Below, piece by piece: positions 9,077 through 18,536 of a stretch of DNA of 64,000 nucleotides. The notes beneath the pieces were generated by a model. The model saw nothing but the letters and a program-made list of their open reading frames with translations. It searched no databases and was not told the origin of the DNA. The stretch is from Deltaproteobacteria bacterium (lineage in GTDB: Bacteria; Myxococcota; Kuafuiibacteriia; Kuafuiibacteriales; Kuafuiibacteriaceae). The translations under genes were made by a program, and so were the position numbers. The stretch covers positions 1 to 64,000 of the forward strand of contig WYAZ01000177.1 of the NCBI GenBank assembly GCA_011526105.1. Direction: 5' to 3'. Each line of letters opens with the position of its first letter. The stretch's first letter is position 1.

Positions 9077-10624
9077 TTACTCGCCCTTTTGCACGAGTTC
9101 CGCGCGTCGCTCACCCATCCGCTGCCAGACCTGGTTGTGGAGGCCCTCGTACTTCGGGGTGAGGATCGCATCGACCGGCGCGAGCTTCAGCTCGAGGCTT
9201 TGAACATCGGAGCGAACGCTGCTCACCTGACCCTGGTCGTAAGACCAGCTCGCCCAGCCGCCGAACCTGCTCGTGACGCGACCAAGCGCGCCGAGCCAGT
9301 TGTTCCAGGTGGCGAGATCCGAGCTTACCTGGCCGATGCAGGCCCGAAGGTCGGCGTCCGAGAGACGCTGAGAGAGCCCGGGGAGCATCCCGTTCAAGCG
9401 CGACACGGCGCTCGATGCATCGCTCTTGGCGCTGATGATCGCGCTCTCGGCCCGCTGCACGCGGGACTCCCAAGAGTCATGGTCGGGATTTAGGATCGTC
9501 TCGAGCTTCCCTTCGGCATCCCGCCGGGTCACCGTCTCAGAAGGCTCTTGCATCCGGACGAACGCGGCGTGGCTGATGGCGCTGTCCACGTCATCGAGCT
9601 TGGAACGCACGGTTCGCGCCTGACTCTGAACCGCACGGAGCGAGTCGAAGGCGGGCTTCACGAGATCGTACTGTGCGCGCGTGACACCGTAGCCGGAGGG
9701 ATCTTCTTTCTTCAAAAGCTGATTGATCGATCCGTGAAGACGATCCTCCCCCACACCGAACGTCGTCTGGAACCGATCTGCGAGATCGTCCGCCGACGCG
9801 GCTTGGGTCTTTCCAGCTCGGAAGACGCGACCCTTCTCGCTCTCTCCAAAGGTGATGATGTCGAGGACCTTGGAGCGCTGCCAAAACCACGTGAGGTCGT
9901 CGAACTGATCGAGATCGTTCGCTCGGCCATTGGCCTCCGCGCGACTCGCCGCGGCCTCGTTCTTCAGCTCCGCCTGAAAGCGCGCGAGACCGGCGATGTC
10001 TTTGGACCAGCCGGCCGCACCGGCGGAACCCAGGGCCGCCTGATGGAGCTGGTCTTGGTGGCTCTGCCAATCTTCTGGGGTGCGCGTAGGCTTCTGTTCT
10101 TGGCGAATCCGCAAGGCGATGCGTGCCCCGCCCCGGATGGCGACCGCCTGCTCGAGCCAAGACCTCAGCGCGCCTTCGACCTTCTGCTTGTCATCGTAGC
10201 TCGCGGGGTTGTCGATGTTGCGCGCCCACCAGTTCAAGGTGTCCTGCTGGACCTTCATGTTCGCCTGAAGTGCATCGAGCCGCTCCTTGGTCACCGCGAC
10301 CGGGGCCTCGAGCTTGTCGAGCATCGCAGCGAGCTCGAGCTCCGCGCCCGCGGGCGCGCTCTTCTTCACGATGAGGTCCGAGATCTGTAGCATCCGCGCC
10401 TCGAGCGCATCGAGCTCGGCCGGCTTCAGCTCGGGCCGCCACGAAAGATCGACGACCCCACTGGCTTTCTTCTTCGCCGCCGCCATCGCCGCGAGATCGG
10501 TGTGACCTCGATCGATCGGCCGCTCGGGCAGCGGGGTTGCCTCGGTGGCTGGAGGCGCGGCGACCTTGGACAACGGCGCGAGATGGGGCTTGTTGGCGGT
10601 GGCTGCCCTTGGAATGTTGGTCAC
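9077..10624 (-). CDS. Coiled-coil-rich hypothetical protein
   Basis: Predicted 515-residue soluble protein with no recognised family. The N-terminal ~55 residues are Pro/Ala-rich and probably disordered. The rest is mostly helical with heptad-like stretches, e.g. around residues 65-130 and 195-235, and again at 340-420. There is no signal peptide or membrane segment. The start is GTG at 10624, preceded by a strong GGGAGGG ribosome-binding site. The gene lies upstream of the glycosyltransferase/radical SAM fusion on the same strand with an 83-nt gap, so co-transcription is possible. It is divergent from the S9 peptidase gene. A scaffold role would be a guess. Confidence 0.65.
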   Translation of the reverse strand: MTNIPRAATANKPHLAPLSKVAAPPATEATPLPERPIDRGHTDLAAMAAAKKKASGVVDLSWRPELKPAELDALEARMLQISDLIVKKSAPAGAELELAAMLDKLEAPVAVTKERLDALQANMKVQQDTLNWWARNIDNPASYDDKQKVEGALRSWLEQAVAIRGGARIALRIRQEQKPTRTPEDWQSHQDQLHQAALGSAGAAGWSKDIAGLARFQAELKNEAAASRAEANGRANDLDQFDDLTWFWQRSKVLDIITFGESEKGRVFRAGKTQAASADDLADRFQTTFGVGEDRLHGSINQLLKKEDPSGYGVTRAQYDLVKPAFDSLRAVQSQARTVRSKLDDVDSAISHAAFVRMQEPSETVTRRDAEGKLETILNPDHDSWESRVQRAESAIISAKSDASSAVSRLNGMLPGLSQRLSDADLRACIGQVSSDLATWNNWLGALGRVTSRFGGWASWSYDQGQVSSVRSDVQSLELKLAPVDAILTPKYEGLHNQVWQRMGERRAELVQKGE

Positions 10625-10787
10625 GAGCCCTCCCTGATTGCCCCGAGCTTATCGGACAAACGGCCGAGGTGTTGTGCCTCCCTGCCCTGATTGTAGGAAA
10701 CGAGTAGGGAACGCCGCCTAACCGCCGGTCGCGTGCCGGACAGACACGGTTGCGTTCCTCGTCCGGACCGGCCAGAAACGCCCCTCC

Positions 10788-13022
10788 ATGAAGACCCGAA
10801 GCCTCTATAGCCTCGTGTTCTTGGCCGCTTGCGCCCACGCACCCGACGCCTCGGAAAGCACTCCGACTCGTGTACGCTCCGCCAAGATGACCGACTTCCT
10901 CGAGCAGTTCGCCGCGACCTATCGATTCCGGCTCGGCCAGCCGGGCAGCATCAAGCTCAGCCCGGACGGAGGATCGGTCCTGTTCCTGAGATCCGAGGCA
11001 CGGGGCTTCGTCCAGAACCTGTTTGAGCTCGACGTCGGCACGGGAAAGGAACGGGTCCTGCTCACGGCCGAGCAGATCCTCGCCGGCGCAGAGGAGACTC
11101 TGTCTGAAGAGGAGAAGGCCCAGCGGGAGCGCATGCGAAGCGTCTCACGCGGACTCGCGAGCTACCAGCTCTCCCGCGACGGAGAGCTCATCCTCGTTCC
11201 GTTGTCCGGCCGGCTCTATGTCTTCGAACGCAAGTCTCAGAAGGTCCGCGAGGTAGGCGGGACGGGCGCGTACGCGAACGACCCGCAGCTGTCCCCCGAC
11301 GGCAAGAAGATCGCGTGTGTGCGGGACGGAGACTTGTACCTCATCGACGTCGCAAAGAACGAGGAGAAGCGCCTCACCACCCGCCCCAAGCCGGAGGTGA
11401 GCTTCGGCCTCGCCGAGTTCGTTGCTCAAGAGGAGATGAGCCGCTTCCATGGAACGTGGTGGTCGCCCGATAGCAGCAGCTTGGTCTATCAGAAGACCGA
11501 CACCACCGGTCTCGAGACCATGCACATCATGGATCCAACCCACCCCGAGAAGCCCCCGCAGAGCTGGCCCTATCCTCGGCCGGGCAAGAAGAACGCGGAG
11601 GTCAGCTTGTTCCTCATGTCGGTCGAGGGCGGCGCGGCGACCGAGATCAAGTGGAACCGTACGACGCACCCGTACCTCAACACCGTGCGCTGGCAGAAGA
11701 ACGCGCCGCTCACCATCGTGGTGCAGAACCGGGAGCAGACCGAGCAGCTCATCTTCTCGGTCGATCCGAAGCGCGGAGACACGACGCTGCTTCACCGCGA
11801 GACCGACGAGGCGTGGCTCAATATCGACCAAGAGGTTCCGCGTTGGACCGCGGACGGAAAGCACTTCTTGTGGACCACCGAGCGCAACGGTCGCGTCCAG
11901 CTCGAGCTCCGTTCGCCGACCGGCGATCTGGTCGCGGCGGTGACCCCGCTCGAGCTCGGGTATCAGGGCCTCGTCGAGCTCGATGACGCCAACCAGCGCG
12001 TGATCGTCCGCGCGAGTTCCAAGCAGAGCGAGCAGCACATCAGCTCGGTGCCTCTGCCGCCCAAGCCGGGCGCGCCCGAGATGCTCACGTCGGAGTCGGG
12101 CATTCACGCCGCGGTCTGGAGCGCGAAGGCCGGGCTCTGGGTCCACAGCCGCTCCGCTCTCAGTGGTCAGCGTGACCACGTCGTGAAGCGCGCCGACGGC
12201 ACTCGCGTCGCGGAGGTCCTGGCGGTGACCGAGAAGCCCATCATCGAGCCGAACTTCGAGATCCTCGAGGTCCAAGGCGAGAGCGGCCGGCGCTACTCGG
12301 CTTCGGTGGTGCGCCCGCGCGCCTTTGATCCCAAGCGGCGCTACCCTGTCTTTGTCTACGTGTATGCCGGCCCGGGGCATCCGGTGGTCATGGCCACCCG
12401 AGAGACGCAGCTCCTCAACCAGTGGTTCGCCGACCATGGCTTCATCGTGGTCTCGGTCGATGGGCGCGGCACCCCCGGCAAAGGTCGCGCGTGGGAGCGT
12501 GCCATCAAGGGTAACTTCATCGACATCGCGCTCGAGGATCAGATCGATGGGCTGCGCGCACTCGGCAAACGCTTTCCCGAGATGGATCTCTCGCGCGTGG
12601 GCATCTTCGGCTGGTCCTTTGGCGGCTACTTCTCGAGCTTGGCGGTCATGAAGGCCCCAAAGGTCTTTCACGCCGCGGTGGCCGGAGCGCCGGTGACGGA
12701 CTGGTACGACTACGACACGCACTACACCGAGCGTTACCTCGGTGTGCCGCCGGGGGCGGCGGAGGCCTACGAGTTGAGCTCCGGCCTGGGCCCGGCCAAA
12801 GACCTGGGGGCGCCGCTGCTCGTCATGCACGGCACCGCCGACGACAACGTGTACTTCACGCACGCGGTGAAACTTTCGGATGCGCTGTTTCGCGCGGGAA
12901 AAAAGCACGCGTTCCTGCCGCTCTCGGGGTTCACGCACATGGTCCCGGATCCGCTGATCACCACGCGTCTCTATTCGACGATCATCGAGTTCCTGCTCGA
13001 GAACCTCGCCGTGCAAGAGTGA
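10788..13022 (+). CDS. S9-family (dipeptidyl peptidase IV-like) lipoprotein peptidase
   Basis: Predicted 744-residue serine peptidase. The N-terminus has a lipobox LAAC (Cys15). Residues about 45-480 form the DPP-IV-type beta-propeller, including the EEMSRFHG motif that carries the N-terminus-binding Glu pair in DPP-IV. The C-terminal alpha/beta-hydrolase domain has a catalytic triad placed as in DPP-IV: Ser610 in GWSFGG, Asp685 in HGTADDN and His717 in FTHM. It probably removes N-terminal dipeptides from extracellular or periplasmic peptides. It is flanked by a divergent gene upstream and an ArsM-type methyltransferase 166 nt downstream, with no sign of an operon. Confidence 0.93.
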   Translation: MKTRSLYSLVFLAACAHAPDASESTPTRVRSAKMTDFLEQFAATYRFRLGQPGSIKLSPDGGSVLFLRSEARGFVQNLFELDVGTGKERVLLTAEQILAGAEETLSEEEKAQRERMRSVSRGLASYQLSRDGELILVPLSGRLYVFERKSQKVREVGGTGAYANDPQLSPDGKKIACVRDGDLYLIDVAKNEEKRLTTRPKPEVSFGLAEFVAQEEMSRFHGTWWSPDSSSLVYQKTDTTGLETMHIMDPTHPEKPPQSWPYPRPGKKNAEVSLFLMSVEGGAATEIKWNRTTHPYLNTVRWQKNAPLTIVVQNREQTEQLIFSVDPKRGDTTLLHRETDEAWLNIDQEVPRWTADGKHFLWTTERNGRVQLELRSPTGDLVAAVTPLELGYQGLVELDDANQRVIVRASSKQSEQHISSVPLPPKPGAPEMLTSESGIHAAVWSAKAGLWVHSRSALSGQRDHVVKRADGTRVAEVLAVTEKPIIEPNFEILEVQGESGRRYSASVVRPRAFDPKRRYPVFVYVYAGPGHPVVMATRETQLLNQWFADHGFIVVSVDGRGTPGKGRAWERAIKGNFIDIALEDQIDGLRALGKRFPEMDLSRVGIFGWSFGGYFSSLAVMKAPKVFHAAVAGAPVTDWYDYDTHYTERYLGVPPGAAEAYELSSGLGPAKDLGAPLLVMHGTADDNVYFTHAVKLSDALFRAGKKHAFLPLSGFTHMVPDPLITTRLYSTIIEFLLENLAVQE

Positions 13023-13188
13023 TATCCAGAGAAGTCTGCGATGTCTTCGAGCCGAGGTCTGCCTGGCTTCGCACGATCCCAATGGCCTACTCGGGCCAGA
13101 GCTCATGACTCGACTTCTTCTCAACCCCTAGGATTCGAGGCCACATTGGGCTTGTAACCCAGCGCCAGATCGGGCGTATCATCGCCCG

Positions 13189-14160
13189 ATGCAGGACTAC
13201 CGAACCGCGGTCGAAGACCTTTATCGAGAGGCCGCCCAGAACGCGCAGAGCAAGCTCTGTTGCACCCTCACTCCTCCGTGGAAGCTGCCCGGGCTCTCGG
13301 TCCCGCCCGACATGCTCGCCAAGAACTACGGCTGTGGCACCACTGTGCATCCGCGCGATCTGGCCGGGGTCGAGAAGGTCCTCTACGTCGGCGTGGGTGC
13401 GGGGCTCGAGGCGCTTCAGCTGAGCTACTTCGTACGCAAGGCGGGCGGCGTGCTCGGGGTGGACACCGTGCCCGAGATGCTCGAGACCGCAGGCGGGTTG
13501 CTTCAACAGGCGGCCCAGGTGAACGACTGGTTCGACCCCAGCTTCGTGAGCCTAAAGAAGGGTGATGCGCTCGACCTACCGGTCGAAGATGAATCGATCG
13601 ATCTCGCGGCCCAGAACTGCTTGTTCAACATCTTCTCCCGAGCCCATCTCGCGAAGGCGCTCTCGGAGATGCACCGCGTGCTCAAGCCGCACGGCAAGCT
13701 GGTGCTCAGTGACCCGGTGGCCACGCGCCCCGTGCCTCCGCACCTCGCCGAAGATCCTCGGCTGCGCGCCGAGTGTCTCTCCGGCGCCTTGCTTCTCCCC
13801 GAGTACTTGGACGCGATGGTCGCCGCCGGCTTCGGGACCATCGAGGTGCGCGCGCGGAGGCCCTATCGAGTGCTCGACAAAGAGCGATACCAGCTCAACG
13901 AACATCTCTTGCTCGAGACGGTTGAGGTGGTGGCGATCAAGGATGCCATCCCCGAGGACGGCCCCTGCGTCTTCACCGGTCGCGCCGCCATCTACGTGGG
14001 TAAGGACGAGCGCTTCGATGATGGCAAAGGCCACGTGCTCGAACGCGACCTTCCGATGGGCATCTGCGACAAGACCGCGGTCGCCCTGCTCGCGCTGGGC
14101 AAGGCGGATCTCATGATTACGGATTCGACCTGGCACTACTCCGGCGACGGTTGCTGCTGA
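13189..14160 (+). CDS. arsM: Arsenosugar-type arsenite methyltransferase (ArsM-like)
   Basis: Predicted 323-residue SAM-dependent methyltransferase matching the ArsM variety found beside the radical SAM enzyme ArsS in arsenosugar pathways. Characteristic stretches are KLCCTLTPPWKLPGL, NYGCGTTVHPRDL and the SAM motif VLYVGVGAGLEALQ, followed by LAAQNCLFNIF. The C-terminus ends GDGCC, as arsenic-binding methyltransferases of this group do. It probably methylates trivalent arsenic in the cytoplasm. No arsS or arsR gene is adjacent, so the gene is an orphan here and the rest of the pathway, if present, must lie elsewhere. Confidence 0.88.
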   Translation: MQDYRTAVEDLYREAAQNAQSKLCCTLTPPWKLPGLSVPPDMLAKNYGCGTTVHPRDLAGVEKVLYVGVGAGLEALQLSYFVRKAGGVLGVDTVPEMLETAGGLLQQAAQVNDWFDPSFVSLKKGDALDLPVEDESIDLAAQNCLFNIFSRAHLAKALSEMHRVLKPHGKLVLSDPVATRPVPPHLAEDPRLRAECLSGALLLPEYLDAMVAAGFGTIEVRARRPYRVLDKERYQLNEHLLLETVEVVAIKDAIPEDGPCVFTGRAAIYVGKDERFDDGKGHVLERDLPMGICDKTAVALLALGKADLMITDSTWHYSGDGCC

Positions 14161-14280
14161 GACACCAAACCTTTCAGCGAGTCTAGACTCCAGCGCGCAG
14201 CTGCATCGATGGACAGGGGCGGATGTGTGTATTGCGTGACGCCAATTGAAGCCAACTGGGAGTCTCCTTAGTCTGCGGTT

Positions 14281-17200
14281 GTGATCTATCGGAGACAACG
14301 CGCGCTGCGTTCCGCCAACCCTGGGTCCATTTTTATCGGTCTTCTGTTTGTCCTCGCCGGCTGCGGCGAAGACGGAAGCCCCGACGCCGGAGGTCCAGAC
14401 CTGGGAATGCGAGCTGGCGCGGACGCTACTGCCTCTGTCGATGCGGAGGGGCCGCGTGATGCCCGCGCTGCGGATTCGGCGATCGCGGATGCGGGGGCGA
14501 TCCCAGATGCCGACCTGATCGACGCGGGTCCTGACGCTGATGCCACAGGCATGGATCACTTCCACGCCGACTTCGGTGAGCCGCAGGACTCATCCACGCA
14601 CGAGCACGACGCGGGCTCGGGTCAACGAGGCATTCGCATGGGCGGCCAGTGTTTTGAGATCTGCCAGACCGATTCCGACCCCGACCCCTCGGGCGTACGC
14701 GACGGTTGGGGCTGGGAGAACCAGGCGAGCTGCGTCATGCCGTACAACCCACTCGCAGACAGCGAGCCGTTCTGTGACACGCCGCTGTCCTGGCCGCCCT
14801 ACGCACCGCCACCTTCGACGGTTGACGAGACCACCACTTCGGTCGCCGTTCTGCCACGCCCGGTCGTCGTCGCCGAGCCCGTCCCCACCAACTGTCCTCA
14901 CGACCAGTCGGGGCTCGTCCGCTGGGATCCGAGCTGGATCGACTCGAGTGGCGTTGCGCGAGTACCGGACGGCACCCGCGCGCTGATCGATGGTAACGAC
15001 GACATCCCAGAGAACACCCTGATCCGGGAGCTCACGATCCCGCCTCAGAGTGAACTCATCTTCGCCGATCGCGATACCTCGCTGCGCCTCACGGACCTGC
15101 GGGTACAAGGGACGCTGCGCCTCGGCTCGCCGAGCTGTCGGCTCGCCAGCTCCATCGAGATCGTGTTCGACACCGATGAGGACCTCACGGATCCGAGCGT
15201 GCTCGAGGCGATTCACAACCGCGCCGGCCTGGGGCTGGTCGTCGAGCCCGGCGGTACCCTCGAGGTCTTTGGTCAGCTCTATCAGCCCACGTGGACTCGG
15301 CTGGCCGAGACCGCCATGCCCGGCGCCACCAGCCTTACGCTGCAGGAATCCGTGGACTGGGAGCCGGGCCAGTCGATCGTGCTGGTGACCGGACGAACCC
15401 ACGACTATCCGTACACCGACGAGAACGAGGTGCTCACCATCGCCCAGGTGGTCGGGGGCACGACGGTGCAGCTCGCGGGCGTGGTGGCTTACCGCCACTA
15501 CGGAGGGCCCGAGTACCAGGTCGAGGTCGGCCTCCTGAGCCGGTCGATCGTGTTTCGAACCAACGATGGCCTCGCGCTCAGCGCACCGACCTTCGGGGGT
15601 CACGTGCTCGCCATGGGGGAGGCTCGAGTCTCGGGCTTGGAGGTCCGAGGCCTGGGTCAGCAGAACTTCCTCGGCCGCTACCCGCTTCACCTGCATCACG
15701 CCGGGGATGTGGCCGGGAACTCGTACTTCACCGACAACAGCATCTGGGAGTCCAACTGGCGATGTGCGGTGCTGCACCGAACCGACAACGCCCTCATCTC
15801 GCGGAACGTCGCGTTTGACGTGTTCGGACACTGCTTCTACTTGGAGGACGGAGTGGAGATGGGGAACGAGATCTCGTTCAACCTCGCCGCCGGGATCAAG
15901 ATCATGGGTCCCGTCGATCAAGCCTCGGTGGACGCGCTCAACACCTACGGTCAGGAAGGCTTCACACTCATCGAGTCTCCCGAGTTCTCGAACCCCGCCG
16001 ACCGCGCCGCCGCCGGCTTCTACATCACCAACGGCAACAACTACGTCATCGGCAACGCCGCCTCCGGTGGATTCGCCGGCTACTCCCTGCCCAACCTGCC
16101 CGAGGCCCTAGGCGGGAGCGCTGACCGCATCTTGCCGATCAACTATGGCATGAGTCACTTCGACGGCAACTCGGCCCATAGCGCGGGCTATTTCTGGGAC
16201 AAAGGCGGATGCATCTACGCCGGAGGGATTCTGGAGGTCGTCGATGTGAATGGGCAGCCGCGTCTGCGCTACCAGAGCGGGCGACCGCAATGGGATCAGC
16301 AGCGAGCTGGACTCGACGTCTTCACAAACTCAAAGACCTTTCTCTGCACCATCGGCGTGACCCACTGGGGCCGGGAGTCCAGGAGCGTGAACCTCGAGTC
16401 CTGGGACAACCTCTTGCTGGCGCAGGTCTTCGGAAAAGCTTCGATCCAGAGCGCCATCGTGGCCGGCTCGACCGCCAATAGCGCTACGCTCGGCTTCGAC
16501 CCGAGAATGGTGCCCTTTCGGCGCGGCTTTCAGTTTTACGACACCGGGACGCAGACCATTTTGCGGAGCGTTGTATTTAAAGGCTTTCGGCCCGACCCGG
16601 GCGCAGGCCCACCTAGGAGTTGGAACAACTGCGCCATCTACACGATGGTTCACTCGAATCAGTACACACCTCAACGCATGAACGCGACGGCGGAGCTTTA
16701 CTTCTCGGACACGGACGACACCGTCCGCTTCTGCAACGATGACAGCGGCACGCTTGCCTCGCGAAACTTCAACTTGATCGACCACGATGGTACGGCGACC
16801 GCGCTCGCCGGGGACGGCCTCCCCCCGGGTCCTCGGCTGGTAGGTTCCGCGTTTTCCGATGTCTGGAGTCTCAGTCCGAGTTGCCCAGTCAGCAACGCGT
16901 GGGGACTTCAGATGTGTCCGCTGACCGGCAATCACAACGTGGCTTCCATCGGCGTGAGGCCAAACCAGGGCGTCGTCGTGACCGTCTACGACCTGATGAG
17001 CGGGGGCGGGGCTGGCGGCGACAACTGGTACTCTCGGAACGACGAGTTCTTCGAGGCGCAGATCAGCGCGCCCTCCGGCCTCGGATGGCATCACAGCTTT
17101 GGCGGCTCGGTCCCGGAGACCATCGAAGTTCGCGCGCTGCAAGTCCCGGTCGACAGCTTCGTGCTCTGGTCCATGACCCTGCCGCCCGGAGTCTCATGCT

Positions 17201-17463
17201 CCGTAAGTCAGGCTAGCTGGCTGCCTGCGGTCGATGTGGCCGAGCTCCTCATGGCGACGGGTCCGGCATACACAACCCAGGACGACACCTGCTTCGTCCG
17301 AATCCCGTATACGGACACCGGCAGCTTCGATGCCGCCGGCCTCAGCATCCCGAACCAGGCGTGGCTCGGCTTCTCCGCGACCACCGACTTCACGATTATC
17401 ACCGGCTGCTCGAGTTCTATCCCCGAGTGCGGAATGCTCGTGTCGCGCCTGCCGGCCTTCTAG
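14281..17463 (+). CDS. CEMIP-like G8-domain / beta-helix lipoprotein
   Basis: Predicted 1060-residue lipoprotein starting at GTG 14281, with lipobox LAGC (Cys28). An Asp/Ala-rich linker follows to about residue 115, then a Cys-containing segment. A G8 domain covers about residues 215-340 (RALIDGNDDIP, LIRELTIPPQSELIF). A right-handed beta-helix follows at about 400-700, with GRYPLHLHHAGDV near residue 465, the His-rich signature seen in animal CEMIP/TMEM2. CEMIP takes part in hyaluronan depolymerisation, so a surface polysaccharide-binding or -cleaving role is inferred. The C-terminal 250 residues are beta-rich and unassigned. A perfect palindrome follows the stop codon. Confidence 0.83.
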   Translation: MIYRRQRALRSANPGSIFIGLLFVLAGCGEDGSPDAGGPDLGMRAGADATASVDAEGPRDARAADSAIADAGAIPDADLIDAGPDADATGMDHFHADFGEPQDSSTHEHDAGSGQRGIRMGGQCFEICQTDSDPDPSGVRDGWGWENQASCVMPYNPLADSEPFCDTPLSWPPYAPPPSTVDETTTSVAVLPRPVVVAEPVPTNCPHDQSGLVRWDPSWIDSSGVARVPDGTRALIDGNDDIPENTLIRELTIPPQSELIFADRDTSLRLTDLRVQGTLRLGSPSCRLASSIEIVFDTDEDLTDPSVLEAIHNRAGLGLVVEPGGTLEVFGQLYQPTWTRLAETAMPGATSLTLQESVDWEPGQSIVLVTGRTHDYPYTDENEVLTIAQVVGGTTVQLAGVVAYRHYGGPEYQVEVGLLSRSIVFRTNDGLALSAPTFGGHVLAMGEARVSGLEVRGLGQQNFLGRYPLHLHHAGDVAGNSYFTDNSIWESNWRCAVLHRTDNALISRNVAFDVFGHCFYLEDGVEMGNEISFNLAAGIKIMGPVDQASVDALNTYGQEGFTLIESPEFSNPADRAAAGFYITNGNNYVIGNAASGGFAGYSLPNLPEALGGSADRILPINYGMSHFDGNSAHSAGYFWDKGGCIYAGGILEVVDVNGQPRLRYQSGRPQWDQQRAGLDVFTNSKTFLCTIGVTHWGRESRSVNLESWDNLLLAQVFGKASIQSAIVAGSTANSATLGFDPRMVPFRRGFQFYDTGTQTILRSVVFKGFRPDPGAGPPRSWNNCAIYTMVHSNQYTPQRMNATAELYFSDTDDTVRFCNDDSGTLASRNFNLIDHDGTATALAGDGLPPGPRLVGSAFSDVWSLSPSCPVSNAWGLQMCPLTGNHNVASIGVRPNQGVVVTVYDLMSGGGAGGDNWYSRNDEFFEAQISAPSGLGWHHSFGGSVPETIEVRALQVPVDSFVLWSMTLPPGVSCSVSQASWLPAVDVAELLMATGPAYTTQDDTCFVRIPYTDTGSFDAAGLSIPNQAWLGFSATTDFTIITGCSSSIPECGMLVSRLPAF

Positions 17464-17480
17464 GTTGAGCGCGCTCAACC
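17463..17480 (+). terminator. Perfect 18-bp palindrome after the G8 gene
   Basis: The sequence GGTTGAGCGCGCTCAACC begins at the last base of the G8 gene's stop codon and is perfectly self-complementary (a 7-bp stem with a 4-nt loop, or a protein-binding dyad). No T-run follows, so a Rho-independent terminator is only one possibility. It could also be an operator for the lipoprotein gene that starts 52 nt further on. Confidence 0.4.
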
Positions 17481-17532
17481 CGGCGGCGCGGGTGCGCTTG
17501 GAGTTCCGATGGAGCTTAGCTATGATCCCGCG

Positions 17533-18531
17533 ATGGCCAAGCTGACCCGGTGCTGCTCAACGTTCGGCCTTTTCCTCGCCGCGGCGGCCTGCAGTGACAA
17601 CGTGGGCCCGGCCGACCGCGGACCTGCGGGCGGCGATGCCCAACCTGCCGACGTCTCCGAGGTCGGCGATCTTGGCGGTGCTGATGCCTCCGGTCGTGAC
17701 ACGGGCCGCGATGCGAGCGCGGCCGCCGATGCGAGCCCGACCGCTGATGCAAGCCCGGCCACCGACGCGAGCCCGACCGACGCCGACGCTGGTATCAGTG
17801 GCTGCACCGAGGCGTGGCGCAGCGGGTTTGAGAACGGCTTCCCCGGTGAGTGGCTCAACTACGACAACGGCTCGTGGTCAGAAAACGGCACGATGCCGAA
17901 CGGTCGGGTCTCGGCCTGGACCATCGTCGACCAGGCCAGCGGCGAGCCCATCTTCGCTGGCCAACACGCCTACAAGGGCTGGATCGCCGGGGCCGCGGCC
18001 GAAAGCCACCGCGCCTACCCAGGCATTCACACCAACCTTCCGACCCCGCTGGTCAACACCTTCTGGGTCTACCTCGACGCCGATTACAGCGCGCTCAGCC
18101 CCTCGGACTGGATCCACTTCGGTACCTGGGGCAACTGGGATCCCGAGTCCGACGCCGGCGTGTGGGCGCTGCACACGATGAGCGTACGTGATGGGAAGCT
18201 CGAGTTCGCGCACACCAACCCGTTCCTCGGCGAGTACATCGGGCCCCAGCCACCGCCGGATTTTCCGCTGCGGCAGTGGGTCCGATTCACGGTCTACGTG
18301 CACTACGCGGGCACCACCGGCACCGTCCATGCGTGGCAGGACGGCGTCCCGATGTTGCGCGCCGAGGTCTCGCAACTGGCGGCCAACCCAGGCACCGCCT
18401 TACGCACCGCGCACTGGGGCATGTACGCGGCGCCGACAGTGGCTGCAGGCGTGCAGTACAACGACGACGTCGTGATCTGGACCCTCGCAGCACCGCTGAC
18501 CGACTTCAGCGTCGAGCCGCGCTGCTTCTGA
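17533..18531 (+). CDS. Lipoprotein with lectin/polysaccharide-lyase-like fold
   Basis: Predicted 332-residue lipoprotein. The ATG at 17533 gives the signal peptide with lipobox AAAC (Cys20); a start eight codons upstream is also open but spoils the signal. An Asp/Ala repeat linker (DASPTADASPATDASPT) separates the lipid anchor from a beta-rich domain at about residues 95-330. The pattern (SGFENGFPGEW, an IHFGTWG strand, GTVHAWQDGVPMLRA) resembles concanavalin-like jelly-roll proteins, including heparin lyase I and glucuronan lyase relatives, but catalytic residues cannot be confirmed. It follows the G8/beta-helix gene on the same strand by 69 nt and has the same linker style, suggesting joint action on a polysaccharide. 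Confidence 0.7.
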   Translation: MAKLTRCCSTFGLFLAAAACSDNVGPADRGPAGGDAQPADVSEVGDLGGADASGRDTGRDASAAADASPTADASPATDASPTDADAGISGCTEAWRSGFENGFPGEWLNYDNGSWSENGTMPNGRVSAWTIVDQASGEPIFAGQHAYKGWIAGAAAESHRAYPGIHTNLPTPLVNTFWVYLDADYSALSPSDWIHFGTWGNWDPESDAGVWALHTMSVRDGKLEFAHTNPFLGEYIGPQPPPDFPLRQWVRFTVYVHYAGTTGTVHAWQDGVPMLRAEVSQLAANPGTALRTAHWGMYAAPTVAAGVQYNDDVVIWTLAAPLTDFSVEPRCF

Positions 18532-18536
18532 GCTCG

